A stretch of DNA of 7,379 nucleotides from Spyradomonas excrementavium (GTDB lineage Bacteria; Cyanobacteriota; Vampirovibrionia; Gastranaerophilales; Gastranaerophilaceae). Every line of letters begins with the position of its first letter. Position 1 is the stretch's first letter. The position numbers were made by a program, and so were the translations under genes. The notes below the pieces were generated by a model. The model saw nothing but the letters and a program-made list of their open reading frames with translations, was not told the DNA's origin and searched no databases. This document shows, piece by piece, positions 1 to 6,215 of the stretch. The DNA is taken from NCBI GenBank assembly GCA_018714005.1, contig DVOA01000021.1:1-7379 (forward strand). The letters run 5' to 3'.

Positions 1-399
1 CAATCTCGGGCGTGCAGCCATTAGCGGATTGATTTTTATTGCGTTTTTAAATTCGTTTTCTGCTTCCTCAAAGTTTTTTGCCAGTTTGAGGAAATATCCT
101 GTGTAAATGTGTGTATTCGGGTTTTTTGGTGCAATATTTACTGCAACTTTGCACTGTTCAATAGCCGAATCCAGTGAAATTTGCCCGTTTTCATAAAGCA
201 GGGTCGCAAGACGATAGTATGTTTCAGGGATATCCGGATTTTCCTTGATAGCCTGAATATAATAACCCACTGCAGCATTGAGGTCATTGTTGTTGTTTCT
301 TAAAAGGTATTTTTCATGGGCTTTTCTTGCTAATTCAAGCAAATCTACGTCTTTTTTTTGATAAAGGGAATCCGCCCCCTGTGATGTCTGGTCTAACAT
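1..399 (-). CDS. TPR-repeat protein, N-terminal part (cut by the left edge)
   Basis: This reading frame is open to the left edge, so the C-terminus is missing; 133 codons are visible. After an N-terminal stretch of about 40 mostly polar residues come tandem helix-turn-helix units of tetratricopeptide type. Unit 1 starts at 'AAVGYYIQAIKENPDIPETY', unit 2 at 'DSAIEQCKVAVNIAPKNPNT' and unit 3 at 'EEAENEFKNAIKINP'. The small-large-hydrophobic spacing and the Pro near each unit's end are typical of TPRs. TPR proteins are protein-binding scaffolds, so no specific partner can be named. No signal peptide or membrane segment is visible. I chose the ATG at 399 because GAAGGA lies 5 nt upstream of it. 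An in-frame ATG at 444 would add the basic stretch MSSDKNKKTNTRRIV but has only a weak ribosome site. The gene is divergent from the glucan synthase. Confidence 0.8.
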   Translation of the reverse strand, partial: MLDQTSQGADSLYQKKDVDLLELARKAHEKYLLRNNNNDLNAAVGYYIQAIKENPDIPETYYRLATLLYENGQISLDSAIEQCKVAVNIAPKNPNTHIYTGYFLKLAKNFEEAENEFKNAIKINPLMAARPRL

Positions 400-404
400 G
401 ACTA

Positions 405-410
405 TCCTTC
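405..410 (-). promoter_or_regulatory. Ribosome binding site deciding the TPR gene start
   Basis: GAAGGA on the minus strand, 5 nt before the ATG at 399. The alternative in-frame ATG at 444 is preceded by CTTTAATC, with no good SD at the usual distance. This is the reason for preferring the shorter protein. Confidence 0.55.
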
Positions 411-455
411 GTGTGTTCGTCTTTTTATTTTTATCGGAAGACATGATTAAAGTCT

Positions 456-481
456 TTAGGGCATGTAAAAAAATCTCCTCC
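456..481 (-). promoter_or_regulatory. Strong SD followed by a two-codon minicistron (possible translational leader)
   Basis: On the minus strand GGAGGAG (475-481) is the best SD match in the window. Ten nt later comes ATG CCC TAA (456-464), which would encode only Met-Pro. It lies just upstream of both candidate starts of the TPR gene (444 and 399). It could be a leader at which ribosomes load and reinitiate, or a chance ATG after an SD that belongs to a more distant start. Function is not shown by sequence alone. Confidence 0.3.
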
Positions 482-498
482 AAACGCATTAGGAAATA

Positions 499-528
499 TG
501 TATAAAGTTTTTTAAATTTGTTTGTAAA
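499..528 (-). promoter_or_regulatory. Putative sigma70-type promoter for the TPR gene
   Basis: On the minus strand TTTACA (523-528, 5/6 to the -35 consensus) is followed after 18 nt by TATACA (499-504, 4/6 to the -10). Transcription would start near 492, just ahead of the GGAGGAG ribosome site. A second candidate lies upstream: TTGATG (567-572), 16 nt, TATACT (545-550). The region is AT-rich, so chance matches are common; at most one of these may be real. Confidence 0.35.
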
Positions 529-711
529 TAGTATTTGTTATGTTAGTATAAAGCTATAAATTTCTGCATCAATAGTGTTTTTTGGACACTACTTTCTTGT
601 TAATTTTTGTAACTTTTGACCATAAATATGAGTTAAAGCTAACAAATTTATTATTCAGGATAGTTATTGCATGAGGACTGAGTAAAGCATAGTTAAATAA
701 GGATAAATAAA

Positions 712-3084
712 ATGGTTTCGGTCAAGCCGGTCACTTCATTCACTCTTGGGAGAGCTCAAAGTACAGGAAAAAATAAGCAAACGCAAAATCCTCAGGTTTT
801 TTATGCCGAAAATTCTACTGCAGCAGCCAGATTTTTGGATTTGCTTGCCGCAAATAATAAAGCGGTAATTTCTTTCGGCATGAACACTGCTATGCAGCAG
901 GGAATGGTCCATCCGTACGGAAAATTCTACGAATTTGAGGCTTTTAGACCGAGACTTTCTAATTATGCAGCATTTCGCCTGAAAACAGAAGCGGCTGCAA
1001 GGATGAAAGGCGTCAGTGCAGAAACGAATCAATACAAATGGCCAAAAATCGACTTAATTAATGCCTGGATGGTCACTGCCGAAACCGCTGAATTTATGTC
1101 CGATGGGGGTATGGGACAGGTTGCGGCGGATCTTCCAATGAGTTTCAACAATAAATACGGCCCCAAAGGGCATAAAACTACGGTAATCACCCCGCTTTAT
1201 AACGGGCAGGGCAAAGTTGTTCACAGGCTTGAGCACGGCAAGGACGGTTTTGATTACTATTACGGCAAAAACTCTGAAGTAAAAATCCCGCTTGAGTATG
1301 TGGGATATGTAAATGTTCCGATATATGACGGGTCGCATGATTCAAATACCGGTTTGAGGGATAATCAGGTCAGAGTTTTAAAAGGCCGCCATAAAAATAC
1401 TGATATTATTTTCCTTGATACCTCAAATAATAAGGCTAAAAACGATAAAGGGCTGCCTATTAAAAATTGTAATATTTTTGGTATTACAGCAGGCAATTTC
1501 AAGCTTGATCCATATACAAACAACGGAACAGACCCAATTACAAGAATGTCTTATTTCTCAAAGGCAGTTTATGAAACAATGAAAGCTGCAAAACAGGGAA
1601 AATTGGATGGAATTAAGCCGCCAAACGTTGCAATATTAAATGATTGGTCGGCCGGAACGGTTGCACCGCTTACAAAATACATGGCCGCAACAGAAGCTGA
1701 TTACGGGCAGATTGACCATGAAACCGGCAAGTATTTTGATGAATTGCCGACTATTTTCATAGTCCATAACGCAGAACACCAGGGCCCTTCAAAAGGAAAT
1801 GACAATCTCCACAGAATGTCAGTTTTTGCGACCCTGCTGCAGGGATTTTCTGCGGATATCCTCTCGCATGCGAAAACTTTTGATATGCCGTGGCAATACA
1901 AGGATTACGGGTTGGAAAATTCCATGATGATTCATAATGATTTCAACTCTATGATGTGCGGTGTTTCACTTGCGGACAGAATTGTTCCTGTGTCCGAAAA
2001 TTACGGTCAGGAGCTTTTAAAATCCGATGTAAAATCAAAAGGTCTGACCCCTATCTTCGCTGAACGCAGCCGGTATCATACAATGACGCCGATTATGAAC
2101 GGATATACAAAATCTACCATCGTTCCTGATGAAAAAAATATGAATAACATACTCAAACAAATTCGTAACGATGTAAATATTGACGGTTATAAAATTGATT
2201 TGAGCAATGTTGAGCTGCATCCATACGAAGCTGCTGATGACAGGGCTTTTGAGATAAGAAATCACAACAAAAATGAAATTATGTCGATTTTCCAAAAAAT
2301 CGTGGAAAGAGAACAATCTTCTCAGCGAAAATCGCTAAGCCCGACCAGAAGATATTTTATTGACGAAGACGCTCTCAATATAGACATTTCCGGAATAAAA
2401 GATTTTAAAGATGTTCCGGTAATCGGCCATGTAGGGCGAATTGACCCTCAAAAAGGCATGGATACAATCTTCTGGGGCACTCTTTACAACCTCGGATTGA
2501 AAGCAGAAAAAGAAAATATTCCAAAAGACAAGCTTCCGATTGTTATTATGGGCGGAAATATCTCCAGCCCTGATACATATAACAGGCTGAAAGAGATGAA
2601 ACGCCAGATTACTGACAGATTCCCTGATTTGGGCAAGAGAATCATTATATTTAAAGGATTTTTGCATACACATCTGCTCGTTAGCGCGGCTGATATGTTC
2701 GCAATGCCGTCGGTATTTGAACCCTGCGGTCTGACGCAGATAGAAGCAATGGCAAAAGGCTGCGTACCTGTCACAACCTCAACCGGCGGGCTTGTTGACA
2801 CCGTAAAAGACGGAATTGACGGCTTTAGACCGCCTGTGCATTATGACAACGATAACAAAGACAAGGGAATTGCTGTTTACGGAAACGCAAATTGCGGATT
2901 CTACAGCAACACAGACGCTTACACAGATGCGTTCAACAGGGCTCTTGATACTTTCTATAATGATAAAGACAAGTTCCGTGAAATCCAGAAAAACGCAATG
3001 GCGAACGACTTTAGCTGGGATAAAGACGGCGGCTCAATTGACAAGTACTTTAATTTGATGAAAACAGGGAAAATGAGCGCTTAG
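712..3084 (+). CDS. glgA: GT5 starch/glycogen synthase-like glucosyltransferase, long form
   Basis: A GT-B fold glycosyltransferase of the starch/glycogen synthase family, expected to add glucose from ADP- or UDP-glucose to an alpha-1,4-glucan in the cytoplasm. At 790 residues it is much longer than a typical GlgA (about 480). Roughly 115 unrecognised N-terminal residues precede the first Rossmann domain, and about 50 extra residues lie between the two domains (around 490-560). N-domain landmarks are VTAETAEFMSDGGMG (121-135), NDWSAG (310-315), VHNAEHQG (351-358) and MNGYT (462-466). C-domain landmarks are GRIDPQKG (575-582, with the expected Arg576 and Lys581), FEPCGLTQ (669-676, with catalytic-type Glu670) and STGGLVDTV. 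Oddities: the donor-binding Lys of the usual KTGGL motif aligns with Ser130, and the usual HDWH reads NDWS. The start is supported by TAAGG 9 nt upstream. No glgB, glgC or glgP is in the window. Family certain; exact donor and product uncertain. Confidence 0.88.
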   Translation: MVSVKPVTSFTLGRAQSTGKNKQTQNPQVFYAENSTAAARFLDLLAANNKAVISFGMNTAMQQGMVHPYGKFYEFEAFRPRLSNYAAFRLKTEAAARMKGVSAETNQYKWPKIDLINAWMVTAETAEFMSDGGMGQVAADLPMSFNNKYGPKGHKTTVITPLYNGQGKVVHRLEHGKDGFDYYYGKNSEVKIPLEYVGYVNVPIYDGSHDSNTGLRDNQVRVLKGRHKNTDIIFLDTSNNKAKNDKGLPIKNCNIFGITAGNFKLDPYTNNGTDPITRMSYFSKAVYETMKAAKQGKLDGIKPPNVAILNDWSAGTVAPLTKYMAATEADYGQIDHETGKYFDELPTIFIVHNAEHQGPSKGNDNLHRMSVFATLLQGFSADILSHAKTFDMPWQYKDYGLENSMMIHNDFNSMMCGVSLADRIVPVSENYGQELLKSDVKSKGLTPIFAERSRYHTMTPIMNGYTKSTIVPDEKNMNNILKQIRNDVNIDGYKIDLSNVELHPYEAADDRAFEIRNHNKNEIMSIFQKIVEREQSSQRKSLSPTRRYFIDEDALNIDISGIKDFKDVPVIGHVGRIDPQKGMDTIFWGTLYNLGLKAEKENIPKDKLPIVIMGGNISSPDTYNRLKEMKRQITDRFPDLGKRIIIFKGFLHTHLLVSAADMFAMPSVFEPCGLTQIEAMAKGCVPVTTSTGGLVDTVKDGIDGFRPPVHYDNDNKDKGIAVYGNANCGFYSNTDAYTDAFNRALDTFYNDKDKFREIQKNAMANDFSWDKDGGSIDKYFNLMKTGKMSA

Positions 3085-3097
3085 GGGTCAAATAAAT

Positions 3098-3571
3098 ATG
3101 AAAGTCCGGCAACATGCAAATTATTATCAAAATTTTGGCGCAAAACTCGGCACCAGAGCCGTTTTTTATCTAAAAGATACGCCGGAAAAGCTTGACGTTT
3201 TAAAACGGAATTTTGCTTGTATGGGTGAGCCGACGACGGTTGTTGATATTATGTCACGGGAAACCAAAAAGGGAAAACTCTATTCTTTGCGTGTTTTTAA
3301 TGAGGTTTTTGGCACACAATACAGCAGAGCATTGCTGAAAGACAACAAAAATACCGATGTTGTTTCATATTTTGCCCGTGATTTTTTGCCGGAGCTTGAA
3401 AATGTTACAAGAACAAAAGTTTTATTTGCGGAGGATTCGATTTTTAAGCAGGTTGTAAAAGAGCATTGCAGTCCATTCCCGCTTGTTGAGCATTTGTTTA
3501 ATATAATCAAAAAAGCAAAGGAAAACGGAAAAGTTCTGAGTCCGGAAGTTATGAATCGGTATTTTAGATAA
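3098..3571 (+). CDS. Unrecognised 157-residue protein co-transcribed with glgA
   Basis: I do not recognise a family. The ATG is 13 bp after the glgA stop, and its SD (AGGGG, 3083-3087) overlaps that stop, so the gene is very likely translated from the glgA transcript. The protein is basic and mixed alpha/beta in character, with no signal peptide, membrane segment or Cys-rich motif. The N-terminus reads MKVRQHANYYQNFGAK. A short polar lead-in ending in N-F-G-A-K or a similar motif is something I recall from many orphan proteins of Gastranaerophilales-like bacteria; that is memory, not evidence from this sequence. The middle holds 'VVDIMSRETKKGKLYSLRVF' and the C-terminal third is predicted helical (FKQVVKEHCSPFPLVEHLFN). 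It ends 8 bp from the convergent stop of the next gene. A role in glucan metabolism is only suggested by position. Confidence 0.75.
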   Translation: MKVRQHANYYQNFGAKLGTRAVFYLKDTPEKLDVLKRNFACMGEPTTVVDIMSRETKKGKLYSLRVFNEVFGTQYSRALLKDNKNTDVVSYFARDFLPELENVTRTKVLFAEDSIFKQVVKEHCSPFPLVEHLFNIIKKAKENGKVLSPEVMNRYFR

Positions 3572-3579
3572 TCATCCGA

Positions 3580-5040
3580 TTAAACTTCAGCTAAAATCTC
3601 GACAGGATATCCTCCTGCGATTTCTTCTCTTGCAATGACTTTCACAGTTGTCATCAGCTGCGCAAGAACAAACGCCGTAATCTGGCGGATTTCCATCGGC
3701 ACGATAAGCACGATATTTTCGGGCAGAATTCCTGCTTTTTCTGCATTTTTGTACAAACCCTGCGCAATCGCTTTTATTCTGGAATTGTCAATTCTGATAA
3801 CAGGATTTTTTCCTGACATTTTCGCCTGAAAATATTTTAAATGCTCGGCAGAAAGCTCAAAAGCCTGTATAACATTGTTTTCATTTGCCGCACTTTGCGA
3901 AATCTGGCGTCCGAGCGCATGACGAACCTTTGACAAAAGGTCTTCTTTTGTCTGCTCATCGGCAAAATCATTGATTTTTTCAAAAATAAACAGGATATCT
4001 TTGACAGAAACCCGCTCTTTAATCAGATTTGTGAGAATAAACTTCAACTCCGCAATTGATACAAAATCAGGGATTATATTTTCAATTAAATAAAGGTTAT
4101 TTTCCCCGACGAGCTCAATGTAGCGGTTTATATCGTTATAATCAAAAATATCCTCAACATATTTTACACAAACGTATTCCAGAGCGCGCGCAACAACCTC
4201 GGATGCGGTTAAACCGTGCGCCCAGAAGTCTTTTGTCTTCTCCTGTGGCACCCAGAGGACGCTTTTTCCGCTCAAAAAGTCAACTTCCTTGATTGCGTCT
4301 TTCAGGCCTTTGGGCGAATTCAGCTCATCTTTGAAAAACATAAGGCAGCCGGGGTAAACAGCGCCTTTGAAAGCGCATACGCCTCTCACATCAATCTGAA
4401 ATTCGTTTGATAAAAGCGCTTCATCGTTTTCAAATCTTATTTTCGGTATGATATAACCCAGTTCTTCGGCAAGTTTTTGCCTGATTTTTACTGTCTGTGC
4501 CACCAGATTTGCTTCCAAATCCGGATTTACGAGCTCAATGTTTTCTTCGCTCAATTTTATACAAATTTTGTCCTGTCCGATTTTATCAGTCATAATTTCC
4601 GGTGAAATTACGCGCTGGAGGTCTTTTCTAAGGGCTGCAAGCTCCTCCATGCAAACGGACATTTCTTTGTTAAGTTTCTGGCGCTGATGTTCGGAAGTTT
4701 CATCAATAAGTGCGCGGATTTTGTTGATTCTGTTCCTTTTGTCTTTGATTTTTCTCTGAATATCAACACAAAGCTCAAAAGGCTCATTTTCAGCTGAAAT
4801 CATCTTTTGCATCTGGGTTTTGTAGCCGAAAAGCTCATCAAAATCGTCGTCTTCTTCGGGTTCTTCCTGCGCGTCGCGTGCGAAAATGCAGTTGAAATTG
4901 AAACCGTCGTCGCCCTCGACCTCGTGCATTGTATAAATTTCCCAGCCCTGTGCGGACATTTCGTTTAAAAGGGTTTCGAGCTCCTGCGTGTTTTCGCTTG
5001 AGCAGGTTTTTATGCAATATCTGGTGCCTGTTGGTTTCAT
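3580..5040 (-). CDS. Soluble FlhA cytoplasmic-domain (FHIPEP) homologue with DUF4177-like N-terminus
   Basis: A 486-residue protein with three parts. Residues 1-57 look like a DUF4177-type small domain (ETLLNEMSAQGWEIYTM). An acidic linker follows (about 57-72), then a charged helical, probably coiled-coil stretch (about 88-145). Residues about 165-486 follow the cytoplasmic domain of FlhA/SctV export-gate proteins: IRQKLAEELGYIIPKIRF (186-203), NEFQIDVRGV (212-221), LWVPQEK (262-268), GLTASEVVARALEYV, IIPDFVSIAELKFILTNLI (322-340), KERVSVKDILFIFEKI, VRHALGRQISQ (372-382) and a C-terminal ILPENIVLIVPMEIRQI. In FlhA this part forms the cytoplasmic ring that receives chaperone-substrate complexes. 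The N-terminal membrane half of FlhA is absent and no hydrophobic helix is visible, so the protein should be cytosolic. AAAAGGA sits 6 nt before the ATG and overlaps the end of ricT, 12 bp upstream. Homology is confident; function unknown. Confidence 0.8.
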   Translation of the reverse strand: MKPTGTRYCIKTCSSENTQELETLLNEMSAQGWEIYTMHEVEGDDGFNFNCIFARDAQEEPEEDDDFDELFGYKTQMQKMISAENEPFELCVDIQRKIKDKRNRINKIRALIDETSEHQRQKLNKEMSVCMEELAALRKDLQRVISPEIMTDKIGQDKICIKLSEENIELVNPDLEANLVAQTVKIRQKLAEELGYIIPKIRFENDEALLSNEFQIDVRGVCAFKGAVYPGCLMFFKDELNSPKGLKDAIKEVDFLSGKSVLWVPQEKTKDFWAHGLTASEVVARALEYVCVKYVEDIFDYNDINRYIELVGENNLYLIENIIPDFVSIAELKFILTNLIKERVSVKDILFIFEKINDFADEQTKEDLLSKVRHALGRQISQSAANENNVIQAFELSAEHLKYFQAKMSGKNPVIRIDNSRIKAIAQGLYKNAEKAGILPENIVLIVPMEIRQITAFVLAQLMTTVKVIAREEIAGGYPVEILAEV

Positions 5041-5052
5041 TTTTCGTCCTTT

Positions 5053-5949
5053 TTAGTCTTCCAGCTGTTTTATGTCGATATTGTATTCCGGTTCTTCCTG
5101 ATATGCGGCGGTTACGGAGTCGTCAATTTCAATATTGACTTCGCCGTCAATCATTTCAATATCTTCTTTTTTGTATTCGCTGATTTTGCCGTCTTCAAGT
5201 TTTACCGTGATTTTTCCGCTCAAAAAGTTCAAAAGGCAGACTTTTCCGAGCCCGTCGGGCGTCATTACGCCGGAGCCGATGGGCGGCATGTGTTTTGCAA
5301 AATCAATATAGTTTTTATACTCATAATCAAGGCAGCAAAGCAATCTTCCGCAGGTTCCGGAGATTTTTCCGGGAGTAATGGGCATTCCCTGGTCTTTTGC
5401 GAGTTTTATGTTGATTGATTCAAAATTTCTCAAAAAAGTGCAGCAGCAAAAGGGTCTTCCGCAAAGCCCGTTGCCCTCAAGCAGCGCGGTTTCATCCCTC
5501 ACGCCGATATGCCGCAAATCAATGCGGACGCGTTTGAACACCTGCGTTAAATCTTTAAGCAGCCCTCTAAAATCGACCCTTTCCGGCGCGGTGTAGTAGA
5601 AAGTTATCTTTCTTTTGTCAAAAGTGTATTTTGTTTTGACAAGATTCATGTTCAAATTGTGGCTTGCGACCATACTTTTGCAGGTTTTGAACGCTTCTTC
5701 CTCTGCAATTTCAAGCTCTTCAAGTGCAGCCCTGTCGTGTTCGCCGAGAACGCGAATTAAATGGAGCGGTTCTGTTTTCTTTTTCTGCCAGGCTTTTGCA
5801 ACCGCATCGCTAATTGCATAAACCTTTGCAACTTCCTCGCCGCTTTCCGTTCTCACAAGAACCTGCTGCCCCTGCTCGACATGCGCGGTTTCCGGAACAA
5901 TCAGGGGATGAAATATGTTTTTTATAATTGTTACTGCGTATTGTGTCAT
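5053..5949 (-). CDS. ricT: PSP1-domain protein, RicT/YaaT family
   Basis: A full-length PSP1-domain protein (298 residues, near the usual length). The family signature runs from KYTFDKRKITFYYTAPERVD (107-126) through RIDLRHIGVRDE to the two cysteine clusters LCGRPFCCCTF (162-172) and CGRLLCCLDYE (200-210). The AKDQGMPITPGKISGTCGRL block between and within them is typical. In Bacillus subtilis RicT (YaaT) forms a complex with RicA and RicF that carries [4Fe-4S] clusters and modulates RNase Y-dependent mRNA processing, competence and sporulation. The clustered Cys residues here suit Fe-S binding. No RicA or RicF gene is visible. AAAGGAAG, 6 nt before the ATG, fixes the start. It is the first gene of an operon with the FlhA-C-like gene. 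The C-terminal 30 residues are acidic. The role in this organism is inferred by family. Confidence 0.93.
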   Translation of the reverse strand: MTQYAVTIIKNIFHPLIVPETAHVEQGQQVLVRTESGEEVAKVYAISDAVAKAWQKKKTEPLHLIRVLGEHDRAALEELEIAEEEAFKTCKSMVASHNLNMNLVKTKYTFDKRKITFYYTAPERVDFRGLLKDLTQVFKRVRIDLRHIGVRDETALLEGNGLCGRPFCCCTFLRNFESINIKLAKDQGMPITPGKISGTCGRLLCCLDYEYKNYIDFAKHMPPIGSGVMTPDGLGKVCLLNFLSGKITVKLEDGKISEYKKEDIEMIDGEVNIEIDDSVTAAYQEEPEYNIDIKQLED

Positions 5950-5969
5950 TAAAAACTTCCTTTTTTAAT

Positions 5970-5998
5970 ATTTTAGCATAAATCGGGGTTGTTGTTTA
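5970..5998 (-). promoter_or_regulatory. Putative promoter of the ricT operon
   Basis: On the minus strand TAAACA (5993-5998, 4/6 to a -35) is followed after 17 nt by TAAAAT (5970-5975, 5/6 to a -10). TG one base before it gives an extended -10 (TGCTAAAAT). Transcription would start near 5963, leaving a very short leader that contains the SD (5956-5963). It is the only good promoter-like match in this gap, but it has not been tested. Confidence 0.45.
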
Positions 5999-6080
5999 AT
6001 TGTAAATTAATGCTTTCATGCCGGATTTTGAAGAGTGGGATAAATGTTTATCAATTTTGCTGCAGGAAGCGTGATTTTTG

Positions 6081-6116
6081 CGCCCTTGCGACCCTGAACC
6101 AAGTTCAGGGTGACGG
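6081..6116 (-). repeat. 36-bp palindromic element, copy A
   Basis: On the minus strand the unit starts CCGTC, forms a perfect hairpin (arm ACCCTGAAC, loop TTG, arm GTTCAGGGT; 6091-6111) and ends CGCAAGGGCG. The same plan is repeated in opposite orientation at 6125 and in the same orientation at 6175. The hairpin is not followed by a T-run on either strand, so it is not a standard intrinsic terminator. It resembles the dispersed small palindromes found between genes in many bacteria; its copy number in this genome cannot be seen here. Confidence 0.75.
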
Positions 6117-6124
6117 AAACCGCG

Positions 6125-6160
6125 CCGTCATTCCGAATTTATTTCGGAATCGCAAGATTG
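6125..6160 (+). repeat. 36-bp palindromic element, copy B (inverted orientation)
   Basis: On the plus strand it starts CCGTC, has the arms ATTCCGAA (6130-6137) and TTCGGAAT (6143-6150) around a 5-nt loop, then CGCAAG. It matches copy A (read on the minus strand) at 24 of 36 positions. The differences inside the arms occur in pairs that keep the stem intact, while the flanks CCGTCA and TCGCAAG are shared exactly. It lies 8 nt from copy A and 14 nt from copy C. Confidence 0.7.
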
Positions 6161-6174
6161 AAGTTGATAGGCCA

Positions 6175-6210
6175 CGCCCTCGCGGCCCTGAACCAAGTTT
6201 ATGGTGACGA
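6175..6210 (-). repeat. 36-bp palindromic element, copy C (degenerate)
   Basis: Same orientation as copy A. Counting three more bases (6175-6213 against 6081-6119), 34 of 39 positions are identical. Two changes in one arm (TATGG instead of CAGGG on the plus strand) break the hairpin, so this looks like a decaying copy. It ends only 5 nt from the comF stop codon. Confidence 0.65.
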
Positions 6211-6215
6211 AAATC

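Larger units (their letters stand above)
445..711. other. Divergent intergenic region between the TPR gene and glgA
   Basis: An AT-rich gap (about 310 bp if the TPR gene starts at 399) that must hold promoters for both directions. Leftward candidates are listed separately. Rightward, TTGACC (616-621, 5/6 to a -35) is the best element, but no convincing -10 lies 17 nt downstream; TAACAA at 640-645 is poor. TAAGG at 698-702, 9 nt before the ATG at 712, is the glgA ribosome site. A tiny ORF, ATG AGG ACT GAG TAA (671-685), is preceded by CAGGA and may be chance. I see no riboswitch-like or terminator structure. Confidence 0.5.

Noticed and set aside
2816..3058. An 80-codon plus-strand ORF inside the glucan synthase gene
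   Set aside because: It lies in another frame of a clearly coding region, has low-complexity Thr/Arg-rich content and no family signature; it is a shadow ORF.
3554..3581. Possible bidirectional terminator where the convergent genes meet
   Set aside because: AATCGG and CCGATT could pair, but the stem is only 6 bp with a 16-nt loop and no T-run on either strand; too weak to call.
6081..6116. Repeat copy A as an intrinsic terminator of comF
   Set aside because: The hairpin is strong but is followed by CGCAAGGGCG, not a T-rich tract, so it does not fit a Rho-independent terminator.
6081..6210. CRISPR array
   Set aside because: The three repeats alternate in orientation, are separated by only 8 and 14 nt and diverge in sequence; spacers of CRISPR length are absent and no cas gene is present.
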